Shown here: in pieces, positions 8,162-16,366 of the stretch
Numbering within the stretch: position 1 is the first letter of the stretch
How the letters are laid out: every line of letters starts with the position of its first letter
Assembly (NCBI RefSeq): GCF_011764565.1
Contig: NZ_AP022871.1
Coordinates: forward strand, 124,001-188,000
Reading direction: 5' to 3'
Source of the DNA: Phytohabitans suffuscus
GTDB taxonomy: Bacteria > Actinomycetota > Actinomycetes > Mycobacteriales > Micromonosporaceae
DNA length: 64,000 bases
Position numbers and translations under genes: made by a program
The notes under the pieces: model-generated
Database searches by the model: none
What the model saw: only the letters and a program-made list of their open reading frames with translations
What the model was told of the DNA's origin: nothing

Positions 8162-8209
8162 GATCGTGGTACCTGGCTGCCGCCGGAGGGGCAACTGTGT
8201 ACCACGATC
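8162..8209. repeat. Dispersed palindromic repeat, copy P3
   Basis: The same outer arms as P1 (GATCGTGGTAC and GTACCACGATC) at the same 48-base spacing, but with a different centre containing TGCCGCCGGAGGGGCA. Conserved arms around a changed centre indicate selection or mobility of the hairpin rather than of its loop. Confidence 0.75.
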
Positions 8210-8402
8210 CGCGTCTTGGGTTGATCCCGAAGCGTCGATCACGGGAAAGAGGGCGGTCGGCGCGGTGGTCGTTCGCCTGGACTCAGCGTGATCTGCCGGC
8301 AGGGCATGGTTTGGGTAAACGATCACCAGTGCCAGCGACACGAATCACCTCGGCCCCGAAAGCTTTCTAGAGCAGGTCTTCGTCCGCAGGTGCGGCGCCG
8401 TG

Positions 8403-9659
8403 TCAGGCGGGCGGCAGGCTGATCGCGCCCAGCTCCAGGAGCGCGCCGAGGATGTCCTCGCCGAACCAGGCTTCGGCGATCCTGCCGTCGCGGAGGTGGT
8501 AGATGCCGATGCCGAGCCAGGTGGCGTGCCGGCCGGTGGGTGGGGCGCCCATGAACGGGCCGGTCTGGGTGCCGCTGTTGGTGAAGCGGATGACGACGGT
8601 GTCGCCTTGGACGACGGTGTCGTGGACGGTGAGGCGCATACCGGTGAAGGAGCCTTCACGCGCGCCCCGGAGCTGTTCGGTGTAGGCCGCCAGCCCGTTG
8701 GTCTCGCCCAGGCTGCCACCGTGCCACCTCAGGTCCTCGGTCCAGAGGTCGGGCAGAAGCTCAAGCCTGCCGCCGTTGACGACCTCGTCGACGAAGCGGT
8801 GCACGACCGCCGCGGGTGCGAGGTCGGTGCCGGGTGTGTCGGGCCGGTCGGTCGAGCGGGAGAGCCGCTCCCACCGGCCGTCGCTTCCGGCGAGTGCTTC
8901 GGCGGCCTGCCGTGCCCCGGTGACGGCGTCGGTGCCGAGCAGCAGCCGTACCGGTGGGTCCTCGAGGCGGCTCAGCCGCAGAACGACGCCGGCCACGCGC
9001 GCCGGGTCACTGCCGCCGATGTCCTGGAGCAGGCCGGCCACGGCGCCCACGGTCGGCTGGTACGGAGGGCTGGCGGGCGTGACGGCCATGGAGGCCCCGG
9101 CCCAGTCGGTGCGGATGGCTCCGGGTTCGATCGCGGTGACCTTGATGCCGAGTGGTCCCACCTCCCGGGCCAGGACCTCGGTGAAGCCGTTGACCGCCCA
9201 CTTCGCGGCCTGGTACGCGGCCAGGCCGGGGGTGCCGACCCGGCCGCCGACCGAGGAGACGTTGACGATCCTGCCCGCACCCTGCGCGCGCAGTGCCGGT
9301 AGGACGGCCTGGGTCACGTTGACGACGCCGAAGAGGTTGGTGTCGACCTGGGCGCGGAAGTCGGCCGGGGTGGTGTGTTCGACCGCGGCGAGGTTGGCGT
9401 AGCCGGCGTTGTTCACGACGACGTCGATGCGGCCGAACGCGGCGATGGCGGCCGCGACCGACTCCCCCACCGCGGCCAGGTCGGTGACGTCGACGGCCGC
9501 CGTGCGCAGCGTGTCGGGGTGGCGCTCGGCCAGCTCGGTGAGGTTTTCGGGCCGGCGGGCGGTGGCGTAGACACGGTCGCCCGCGTCGAGGGCGGCCTCG
9601 ACGATCGCGCGTCCGAGCCCGCGGCTGGCGCCGGTGATGTACCAGGTCTTCGGTGTCAT
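8403..9659 (-). CDS. SDR oxidoreductase fused to SnoaL-like domain
   Basis: The start is set at the ATG giving MTPKTWYITGASRG. The 418-residue product has a classical short-chain dehydrogenase half (TGASRGLG at 9-16, NNAG at 83-86, catalytic Tyr149 and Lys153 in YQAAK), then from about residue 290 a SnoaL/NTF2-like half (VVHRFVDEVVNGGRLELLPDLW and a C-terminal IYHLRDGRIAEAW). SnoaL-like domains bind or cyclise small hydrophobic molecules. The two are usually separate genes; here they are one frame without a frameshift. It is the last gene of the patatin/SDR/SDR-SnoaL unit, 38 bases after the preceding SDR. The substrate is unknown. Confidence 0.85.
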   Translation of the reverse strand: MTPKTWYITGASRGLGRAIVEAALDAGDRVYATARRPENLTELAERHPDTLRTAAVDVTDLAAVGESVAAAIAAFGRIDVVVNNAGYANLAAVEHTTPADFRAQVDTNLFGVVNVTQAVLPALRAQGAGRIVNVSSVGGRVGTPGLAAYQAAKWAVNGFTEVLAREVGPLGIKVTAIEPGAIRTDWAGASMAVTPASPPYQPTVGAVAGLLQDIGGSDPARVAGVVLRLSRLEDPPVRLLLGTDAVTGARQAAEALAGSDGRWERLSRSTDRPDTPGTDLAPAAVVHRFVDEVVNGGRLELLPDLWTEDLRWHGGSLGETNGLAAYTEQLRGAREGSFTGMRLTVHDTVVQGDTVVIRFTNSGTQTGPFMGAPPTGRHATWLGIGIYHLRDGRIAEAWFGEDILGALLELGAISLPPA

Positions 9660-9697
9660 GGGATACCTACAGCTCCATAGGGGTGGTCTGGAAGGGG

Positions 9698-10633
9698 TCA
9701 GAACGCGAAGCTCACGCCGGTGAGGCGCTCGCTGGCACGCCACAGCCGCAGGCCCTCGGCGGGGTCGCCGGCGCCACGGGGCAGCGCCAGCCGCTTCGGG
9801 GTTCCGGAGGTCTGGTCGCGGCCGGCCGGCCCGTAGAAGCCGCCGTTGACGATGTCCGGGCTGGTGGCGGCGTACAGGGACGGCCAGGACGCGCCCTCGG
9901 GCGAGCCCATCGCGACGTTGCGGGCGGCGGCGATCACGATCCGGGTCAGCAGGCCCTGGTTGTGGCGCTGGAGGTTGGTCAGCGCCGCGCCGGGATGGAC
10001 CACGACCGCCGTGGTGTTCGTGTGGGCCAGCCGGCGGGCGAGCTCCTGGGTGAAGACGACGTTGGCGCGCTTGGACTTCGCGTACGCCCGCATCGCGCCG
10101 TACCGCTCCTCGCTCATCAGGTCGTCCAGCCGCCCGCTGCGCCAGGTCGCCGCGATCGCGCTGACGGCGACGACGCGGGCCGCGGGTGAGCGCCGCAGCG
10201 CCGGCATGAGCCCGGCCGTGAGCACGAAGTGGCCGAGGTGGTTCGTGCCGAAGGTGAGCTCGAAGCCGTCGGCCGTGGTCCGCCGCTCGGGGATGTTCAT
10301 CACCCCGGCGTTGTTGACCAGCACGTCGATGGTGCGCGAGTGCGCGAGCCGGTCCGCCGCCGCGGTGACCGACGCCAGCGAGCCCAGGTCCAGCACGGCG
10401 GTCTCCAGGCGGGCCGCGGGCTGGGCCGCGCGGAGCTCGGCGGCGGCCTGGTCCAGCTTCGCCCGGTCGCGGCCGGCCAGGATGACCGTGGCGCCGTGCC
10501 GGGCCAGCACCCGGCCGGTCTCCAGCCCGATCCCGCTGTTGCCACCGGTGACCAGGGCGGTCCGGCCGGTCAGGTCGCCGATGCCGTCCGGCGTCCAGGA
10601 GGCGACCGCGCGCCGCCGCGTCTTGGCTTTCAT
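9698..10633 (-). CDS. Short-chain dehydrogenase (retinol-dehydrogenase-like)
   Basis: The 311-residue protein has [12 protein letters not shown] (25-36), [10 protein letters not shown] (104-113) and the catalytic Tyr184-x3-Lys188 in [14 protein letters not shown] and NHLGHFVLT place it with the retinol dehydrogenase/WW-oxidoreductase-like SDRs, which usually use NADP(H). The first 20 residues are basic and probably a loose leader. It lies between the patatin gene and the SDR-SnoaL fusion on the same strand and is probably cotranscribed. An oxidoreductase on a lipid-derived alcohol or ketone would fit the neighbouring lipase, but this is inference. Confidence 0.85.
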   Translation of the reverse strand: MKAKTRRRAVASWTPDGIGDLTGRTALVTGGNSGIGLETGRVLARHGATVILAGRDRAKLDQAAAELRAAQPAARLETAVLDLGSLASVTAAADRLAHSRTIDVLVNNAGVMNIPERRTTADGFELTFGTNHLGHFVLTAGLMPALRRSPAARVVAVSAIAATWRSGRLDDLMSEERYGAMRAYAKSKRANVVFTQELARRLAHTNTTAVVVHPGAALTNLQRHNQGLLTRIVIAAARNVAMGSPEGASWPSLYAATSPDIVNGGFYGPAGRDQTSGTPKRLALPRGAGDPAEGLRLWRASERLTGVSFAF

Positions 10634-10672
10634 GGGAGTACTCCGATCGGTGAAGAGGGGCGGGCGTGCCGG

Positions 10673-11554
10673 TCAGGGGCGCAGCAGCTCGGTGACAGCG
10701 GGCGCGGCGGCGGTCCCGTCGCGCAGGCCCAGCTCCACCGCGCGCGGGCGGACTCTGGGATCCAGCGCCTCGCGGATGACCTCCTCCGACCCGTCGCCAC
10801 CGGTGATCCGCACGACCCGCAGCCCACCGGCGGCCAGCTCGTCGAGTGCCTTCTCCTCCACCGTGTTCGACAGGTTCGGCGTCGGCATTCCGATGTAGAC
10901 GATCGCGTCGAGCGCCTTCTCCCCGACCAGGCCGGCGGAGAACGAGGTCCGCGGCGCGTCGGTGTAGTGTCCGCCGTCGATCTCCACGACCGGCAGGAAG
11001 CCCGGGACCGCGGCCGAGGAGGCGACGGCCGCCGCGAGCGGGACACCGTCCTCGCGCCGCCAGAGCACCGTCTCCCCGGTCTCGGCGTTCACCGACGTGG
11101 GGCGGAAGTCCACCGCCGGCCAGTCCGGGCCGGGCAGCATGGACGACACGTACGCCACCAGGTCCGCGCTGGAGATCGGCGTGGGTGCCTTCAGCGCCAG
11201 CGCACCGATCGTGCGGCCGCGCTCCTGGATGGTCCCCTCCGTGGAGCCGAGCGCCGCGACGATCTGCGCCGGGATCGCGGTCATGCCCGCACCGGCCGGC
11301 AGCGGCGCGGACGCCACCTCGCCCTCGCGCTCCTTCTCGACGAGCCGGTCGAGGTCGAGGCCGGCGCTGAAGTAGCAGCCCGCGATCGCGCCCGCGGACG
11401 TCCCCACGACGACGTCGACCGTGTCCGGCCTCAGCCCCGCCTCGCTGGCCAGGGCGGCGAGCACCCCGGTCTGCCAGGCGATGCCGGTCTCGCCGCCGCC
11501 ACCGAGCACCACGCCCACACGCACTCGCCGGGCTTGAGCGTCCTGCTGGTCCAT
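10673..11554 (-). CDS. Patatin-like phospholipase
   Basis: The 293-residue protein has the glycine-rich oxyanion loop VVLGGGGETG (15-24), the nucleophile Ser53 in GTSAG, and a DGGHYTDAP motif near 194 supplying the catalytic aspartate of the Ser-Asp dyad. These define the patatin family of lipid acyl hydrolases. No signal peptide is visible, so it should be cytoplasmic. It is the promoter-proximal gene of a three-gene minus-strand unit, divergent from two TetR genes across a 171-base region with repeated GTTAGTTA motifs, and is therefore probably repressed by one or both of them. Confidence 0.85.
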   Translation of the reverse strand: MDQQDAQARRVRVGVVLGGGGETGIAWQTGVLAALASEAGLRPDTVDVVVGTSAGAIAGCYFSAGLDLDRLVEKEREGEVASAPLPAGAGMTAIPAQIVAALGSTEGTIQERGRTIGALALKAPTPISSADLVAYVSSMLPGPDWPAVDFRPTSVNAETGETVLWRREDGVPLAAAVASSAAVPGFLPVVEIDGGHYTDAPRTSFSAGLVGEKALDAIVYIGMPTPNLSNTVEEKALDELAAGGLRVVRITGGDGSEEVIREALDPRVRPRAVELGLRDGTAAAPAVTELLRP

Positions 11555-11594
11555 CTCCGCACTCCTTTGGGTCCGCCGGCTCGGACTATCTGAC

Positions 11595-11716
11595 CGGTTA
11601 GTTAGGAGTGAAGCATCCGCCCGACCCTTCAGTCAACTAGCTAGTTAGTTACGTGGCCGGAGAGCCCGGCGACGCCGAGCCGGGGCCGGTTATCATCTAT
11701 CCAGTTAGTCAGTTAC
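11595..11716. promoter_or_regulatory. Divergent promoter region with TetR-type operators
   Basis: Between the patatin gene and the first TetR gene there are three related AT-rich sites: CCGGTTAGTTAG (11595-11606), the palindromic CAACTAGCTAGTTAGTTA near 11634-11651, and CCAGTTAGTCAGTTAC (11701-11716), the last just before the TetR start. Repeated TAACTA half-sites are typical of TetR autoregulation and control of a divergent operon. Confidence 0.55.
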
Positions 11717-11725
11717 AGTGATGGG

Positions 11726-12322
11726 ATGATCCGCGACGCGCAGGCCACCCAGCGCCGGCTCCTCGACGCCGCCGCCGACGAGTTCTCCACGTACGGCATC
11801 GCGGGAGCGCGCGTCGACCGGATCGCCGAAGCGGCGAAGAGCAACAAGGCGCAGATCTACCACTACTACGGCAGCAAGGACCGGCTCTTCGACGCCGTCA
11901 TGCACGACATCGTCAGCAGCACCGCCAGCCAGGTGCCGATCAACGTCGACGACCTCGCCGGCTACGCGGGGGACCTCTTCGACCGCTACGAGGACGACCC
12001 CCGGATCCCGCGCCTCGCCACCTGGTACCGGCTGGAGCGCCCCGGCGAGCCCGAACAGATCGAGGTGCTCTCCGAGACCATCCGCGACGAGCTGGCGCAG
12101 ATCCGCCGAGCGCAGAAGGCGGGCGTCCTGACGAGCCGCCACCGGCCCGCGGATCTGCTCAACCTCGTGCTGCACATGTCGTTCCTGTGGGCCTTCGTGT
12201 TTCCCGAGCTCAAGGGCGAGTTCGCCAGGACCACCCGCAGACACCGCCGGCGCGTCCTGGTCGACGCGGTCCGCGCCCTGCTCGCCCCCGACACGCCGCC
12301 GACCCGGTCACCGGTCGCCTGA
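11726..12322 (+). CDS. TetR/AcrR family regulator, copy 1
   Basis: The 198-residue protein has an N-terminal TetR helix-turn-helix (LLDAAADEFSTYGIAGARV, then SNKAQIYHYYGSKDRLFDAV) and a C-terminal ligand domain with HMSFLWAFVFPEL. It is divergent from the patatin/SDR operon, with operator-like repeats between. The gene directly downstream, 11 bases away, is a paralogue with an almost identical recognition helix, so the two may bind the same sites or heterodimerise. The effector is unknown. Confidence 0.9.
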   Translation: MIRDAQATQRRLLDAAADEFSTYGIAGARVDRIAEAAKSNKAQIYHYYGSKDRLFDAVMHDIVSSTASQVPINVDDLAGYAGDLFDRYEDDPRIPRLATWYRLERPGEPEQIEVLSETIRDELAQIRRAQKAGVLTSRHRPADLLNLVLHMSFLWAFVFPELKGEFARTTRRHRRRVLVDAVRALLAPDTPPTRSPVA

Positions 12323-12333
12323 GGTGGTCAGCG

Positions 12334-12900
12334 ATGCGCGGTGACTCCGGAGCCACCCGGCGGCGCCTGATCGAGGCGGCCATCGCCGAGTTCGCGGCGT
12401 TCGGCATCGCGGGCGCCCGCGTCGACCGGATCGCCGCCGCCGCGAAGTCGAACAAGGCGCAGATCTACCAGTACTTCGGCAACAAGGACCGCCTCTTCGA
12501 CGCGGCCTTCAACGCCCTCGTCGTCACCGCCGTCCACGAGGCACCGATCGACCCGCTGGACCTTCCCGAGTACGCCGGTCGGCTCTTCGACGGATACGAG
12601 ACCCGGCCCGAACTGCTGCGCATGGCCACCTGGTACCGGCTCGAACGCGGCGGCGCGACCCCACCGCCGCAACCCGTCGTGGACAACATCCGCGACAAGC
12701 TCGACGCCGTCGCCGCGGCCCAGGCCCGGGGCGACCTACCCCGCGACGACGACCCGGTCACGATCCTGGGGCTCGTGCTGCACCTGGCCCAGCTCTGGTC
12801 CTCCGCATCACCCGAGCTCGCCGTATTCGTCCCCCGGCTCTCCAGAGCCCAGCGCCGGGCCGCACTCGTCGACGCCGTACGCCGCGTCCTGACGTACTGA
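12334..12900 (+). CDS. TetR/AcrR family regulator, copy 2
   Basis: The true start is the ATG giving MRGDSGATRRRLIEAA, preceded by GAGGTGG; the frame extends upstream only into the previous gene. The 188-residue product has the same DNA-binding core as its neighbour (FGIAGARVDRIAAAAKSNKA, then IYQYFGNKDRLFDAAF) but a more diverged C-terminal half. That pattern suggests a tandem duplication that kept DNA specificity and changed ligand. It is the second gene of a two-gene regulator unit. Confidence 0.88.
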   Translation: MRGDSGATRRRLIEAAIAEFAAFGIAGARVDRIAAAAKSNKAQIYQYFGNKDRLFDAAFNALVVTAVHEAPIDPLDLPEYAGRLFDGYETRPELLRMATWYRLERGGATPPPQPVVDNIRDKLDAVAAAQARGDLPRDDDPVTILGLVLHLAQLWSSASPELAVFVPRLSRAQRRAALVDAVRRVLTY

Positions 12901-12947
12901 GCACGGCCTCGCCGTCGCGGTCGCCGGCGACCCGGAGGCGGCCCGCG

Positions 12948-14003
12948 CTACGGCGCCGCGGCGGGCGGCGGGACCGGCCGGTACACCGTCGTGCCCTCGC
13001 CGGTGTCCGCGGTGAGCCTGCCGCGGGCGGCGAGCAGGTCGAGGTGTGCTTTGGACTCAAGGGTGGCGAGCGCCGCGTTGAACCCGTCCAGCTCGTCGAA
13101 ATGCCGCTCACGCCGGGTCCAGGTCACGGCGCGGGCGACGTCCAGAGCGGTCGTTCCGGGAGCTGAGACCGCCGCCAGGCAGAGCTCCAGGCGGTGATCG
13201 TGGTGCGCGAGCAGCTCGTCCACCCGCTCGTGCGAGCGGCGGTCGGCGGCGCCATGGGCGGGCGCGAGCCGCAGGTCCGGCAGGTCGCGGATCCGCAGCA
13301 GCGAGTGCAGGAAGTCGCCGAGCGGCAGCTCCGCCCGGACCGGCTCGAATCCGATCGACGGCGTGATGGTGGGTAGCACGTGGTCGCCGGCGAACAGCAG
13401 CCCCGCCTCACGGTCGACGAAGACGAAGTGCCCCTGGGTGTGTCCCGGTGTCGCCACCGCCTCCAGGGTGCGCGTGCCGACCTGGATCCGCTGGTCGTCG
13501 TCGAGCCACTGGTCGGGCATCGTCCAATGTGAAAGGTCGCGCTCGGCCTCCTGGCTCGCGGCGCGCCACCAGTCCGCCAGCTCGTCGGCACCGGCCTGGC
13601 GTAGCTGCGCCTCCGTGGAACGCCCGGCGCGGTCGGGGTCCTGGATGAGCTTGAGCGCGGGCTGCTCACCGCGGCCGAGGCTCACCGCCGCCGTCCGGAA
13701 CTCCGAGCGGATGGCGACAGCCTGGGTGTAGTGGTCTCTGTGGACGTGCGTGACGAGGAACGAGGTGATGTCTCGCGGATGGTGACCGATTTTCCGCAGT
13801 GAGTCCTCGAGCTGCTTGCGAGCTGCCTCCACGGCCCAACCGCCGTCGACGAGCGTCAGGCCGCTTTCGGTCTCTATCACGTAGACGTTGACCGCCTTGA
13901 GCCCGTCCATGGGCAGCGGTAGCGGAATCCGGTGTACCCCATCAGCCAAGGCGTATGCCCCTGGCTCGGTCCAGTCCCGGCGGTCGTCCACCTCTCCGAT
14001 CAT
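12948..14003 (-). CDS. MBL-fold metallohydrolase
   Basis: The 351-residue protein carries the metallo-beta-lactamase metal motif HVHRDH (86-91), a further PGHTQGH near 209 and FAGDHVLP near 228, the set needed for two zinc ions. Members with this long C-terminal helical extension include hydroxyacylglutathione- and acyl-CoA-type thioesterases or lactonases. It follows the CoA transferase and LLM genes on the same strand with a 45-base gap, so an acyl-thioester or lactone hydrolysis step in the catabolic pathway is plausible. The substrate is not determined by the motifs. Confidence 0.85.
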   Translation of the reverse strand: MIGEVDDRRDWTEPGAYALADGVHRIPLPLPMDGLKAVNVYVIETESGLTLVDGGWAVEAARKQLEDSLRKIGHHPRDITSFLVTHVHRDHYTQAVAIRSEFRTAAVSLGRGEQPALKLIQDPDRAGRSTEAQLRQAGADELADWWRAASQEAERDLSHWTMPDQWLDDDQRIQVGTRTLEAVATPGHTQGHFVFVDREAGLLFAGDHVLPTITPSIGFEPVRAELPLGDFLHSLLRIRDLPDLRLAPAHGAADRRSHERVDELLAHHDHRLELCLAAVSAPGTTALDVARAVTWTRRERHFDELDGFNAALATLESKAHLDLLAARGRLTADTGEGTTVYRPVPPPAAAP

Positions 14004-14048
14004 GCCGTGCGCCGCATGGTGGCGTCCAAGTGAGTCACACCACTGCGC

Positions 14049-15203
14049 CTACCGGTTCGCCTCGTGCGCCGCACCCGACGCGATCAGCTCGTCGACGTTT
14101 CCGATACCCCATGCCTCCAGCGCCGCTCTGGTGTCCTGTCCCGGAGCCGAGGGCCCCTTCGACAGCGTCGCCTCCGTACGCGAGAAGCGTGGCGCCGGCG
14201 CCGGCTGGACGCGGCCCTCGTGCTCGACGAACACGCCGCGTGCCGCGATGTGCGGATGCCGCACCGCCTCGCGGAAAGGCAGGATCGGCGCCACGCACCC
14301 GTCCGTGCCGTCGAAGATCTCCGCCCACTCGGCCCGGGTCTTCCCCTTGAACGCCTCGGCCAGGGCCGTTCCAAGCGCGTCGGGGTCCTCTGCCAGTGCC
14401 GGGTCGACGCCGGTGAGGCGCAGCAGCTCGGCGTGGAACCGCGGCTCGAGCGCGGCCACCGAGACGTGCTCGCCGTCCGCTGTCGCGTAGATCCGGTAGT
14501 TCGGGATGCCGCCGTCCAGGACGTTGGCCCCACGCTGTTCCTTCGCGACGCCGCTGGCGAGCATCGAGGCCCACATCAGGTTGAGATGTGCGGTGCCGTC
14601 GACGATAGCGGCGTCGACGACCTGTCCCCGACCGCTCGCGCGCGCCTCGACCAGTGCCGCGAGGAGGCCGATGACGAGATAGGTCGAGCCGCCGCCGAAG
14701 TCGCCGAGCAGGTTCTGCGGGAAGTGTGGCCGTTCGGGGTCCTGGCCGAGGCCGTGCAGGGTCCCGGTGATCGAGATGTAGTTCAGGTCGTGCCCGGCCG
14801 TACGGGCCCACGGTCCGCTCTGCCCCCAGCCGGTCATCCGGGCATAGACGAGTCTCGGGTTGCGGGCGAGGCAGTCGTCCGGCCCGAGTCCCAACCGCTC
14901 GGTGACGCCGGGGCGCATCCCCTCCACGAGCGCGTCCGCACCCGCCACCAGTTCGAGCACCGCGGCGACCGCGGCCGGGTGCTTGAGGTCGAGCGCGACG
15001 CTCGGCCGGCCGCGGGTCAGCAGGTCCGACCCGCGCGGTTCGACACCGAAGCCGCCCCCGCCCGGACGCTCGATCCGGATGAGGTCGGCGCCGAGGTCGG
15101 CGAGGATCGTGGCCGCGTGCGGTCCGGGACCGATGCCCGCCAGCTCGACGACTCTGAGCCCTTTCAGCGGGCCGGTGCCCTGACCGAGCGCGTGGGACGT
15201 CAT
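14049..15203 (-). CDS. CaiB/BaiF family CoA transferase
   Basis: The start is the ATG giving MTSHALGQGTG, whose ATGA overlaps the stop of the preceding LLM gene. The 384-residue protein shows the class III CoA transferase features GLRVVELAGIGPGPHAA, ADLGADLIRIERPGG and YARMTGWGQSGP. The last motif and the GHDLNYISITG segment with its conserved Asp are characteristic of the alpha-methylacyl-CoA racemase (Amacr/MCR) branch. In that branch the enzyme inverts the 2-methyl centre of branched acyl-CoAs before beta-oxidation, common in isoprenoid and sterol side-chain catabolism. A racemase is therefore as likely as a transferase. Confidence 0.87.
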   Translation of the reverse strand: MTSHALGQGTGPLKGLRVVELAGIGPGPHAATILADLGADLIRIERPGGGGFGVEPRGSDLLTRGRPSVALDLKHPAAVAAVLELVAGADALVEGMRPGVTERLGLGPDDCLARNPRLVYARMTGWGQSGPWARTAGHDLNYISITGTLHGLGQDPERPHFPQNLLGDFGGGSTYLVIGLLAALVEARASGRGQVVDAAIVDGTAHLNLMWASMLASGVAKEQRGANVLDGGIPNYRIYATADGEHVSVAALEPRFHAELLRLTGVDPALAEDPDALGTALAEAFKGKTRAEWAEIFDGTDGCVAPILPFREAVRHPHIAARGVFVEHEGRVQPAPAPRFSRTEATLSKGPSAPGQDTRAALEAWGIGNVDELIASGAAHEANR

Positions 15204-16262
15204 CGGACACCTGGTGAGCGGCTGGGCGGCAACAGGCCGGCGACGGTCGCGACGTCGTCGACCCGCTTGGCCGGCTCGGTGGCCAGGGGTCGAGCAGCAG
15301 CGTGGTGACGCCGGCGGCGGCGAGGTCGGCGACCTGGCTCCGCAACTGGTCGGGGTCTCCGACCAGCGACACGCCCCGGACCAGCTCGTCGGGGACCGCG
15401 CGAGCGGCGTCCTGCCTGCGTCCCGCGAGGTACAGCTCCTGGATCTCCTTGGCCTCGACGGCGTAGCCGTACCTGCGGGCGAGCTCGTTGTAGAAGTTCT
15501 TGCGGCGCGCGCCCATACCCCGATGTAGAGGGCCAGCTGGCGGCGGACCGGCGCGAGGATCTCCCCGGTCGGCTCGCCCACCGCGACGGGGACCTGCAGC
15601 ATGATGTCGAGCGTTCCCAGCGCGGGATCGCGGCGCGAGTAGCCGAGGTCGAGGGCCTCGCCCCAGGCGGCGCGGTACCGCTCGCGATGGAAGAACAGCG
15701 GCTGCCAGGCGTCCGCGATCTCGACCGTCATGGCGACGTTGCCCGGTCCCAGTGCGGCGACCGCGATCGGGATGCGGTCGCGAACCGGATGGTTGATCAG
15801 CTTCAGCGGCTTTCCCAGCCCCGTCCCCTCGGTCTTGGCCAGCGGGATCCTGAAGTGCTTTCCCTCGTGCCGCAGCGGCTCGCGCCGCCACACGCGACGG
15901 CAGATCTCGATCACCTCACGCGTACGGCCGAGCGGCGCATCGTACGGAACGCCGTGGAACCCTTCGACCACCTGCGGTCCGGAGGCGCCGATGCCGAGCG
16001 TGAACCGGCCGCCCGAGAGGTGGTCGAGCCCGGCGGCCGTCATGGCCAGCAGCGCGGGAGTCCGTGAGTACACCGGCAGGATGGCGGAGGCCAGCTCGAT
16101 CGTCCGGGAGCGGGCGGCGAGGTACCCCAGCTGGCTCACCGCGTCGAAGGAGTACGCCTCGGGGACGGCGACCAGTCGCAGGCCGGCCGCTTCGTAGTCG
16201 GGCAGGAGCTCGGCGGTCTCGTCGAAGCCGTGCGCGTAGTCGATGATCATCCCGAGTCGCAT
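15200..16262 (-). CDS. LLM-class (F420-dependent type) oxidoreductase, two frameshifts
   Basis: The protein starts MRLGMIIDYAHGFDET and contains GRFTLGIGASGPQVVEGFHG and PIAVAALGPGN, as in luciferase-like, often F420-dependent, oxidoreductases. The frame breaks at the C-run 15518-15521 and again at the G-run 15286-15289. Adding one base at each restores IGGMGARRKNFYNELARR, then VTTLLLDPLATEPAKRV, and a natural stop overlapping the CoA transferase start, for about 354 residues. Both breaks are single-base deletions in homopolymers, so the gene is probably intact in the organism. The role is likely oxidation or oxygenation of a cyclic or acyl intermediate; cofactor use is inferred from family. 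Confidence 0.8.
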
Positions 16263-16366
16263 CGCTGCCCTCCCCCGTCCTCCCGCCGTCCCGCGCACGA
16301 ACCGGACGTACGAACCGGAGTGCCCCGCCAGTCCGGCGAGGCACTCCTCCCCAGCGCGCCGCACGG

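Larger units (their letters stand above)
7642..8402. other. Non-coding stretch with repeats
   Basis: No open frame here has convincing codon use, a ribosome site or a recognisable product. The stretch holds two palindromic repeat copies (listed separately). The sequence after the first copy (CCCTGACGTCGGAAGATCTC) has a diverged counterpart after the copy at 39.7 kb. It separates the Zur-type pair from the convergent end of the SDR operon. Confidence 0.6.

Noticed and set aside
7623..8370. Several small open frames on both strands between the Zur-type pair and the SDR-SnoaL gene.
   Set aside because: They cross palindromic repeats, lack ribosome sites and show no conserved motif; the stretch is better read as non-coding.
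15200..16262. LLM oxidoreductase as a true pseudogene or programmed-frameshift gene.
   Set aside because: Both breaks are single missing bases in C/G runs with conserved sequence on each side and no slippery heptamer or stimulatory structure; the same defect recurs in many neighbours, which favours sequence error.
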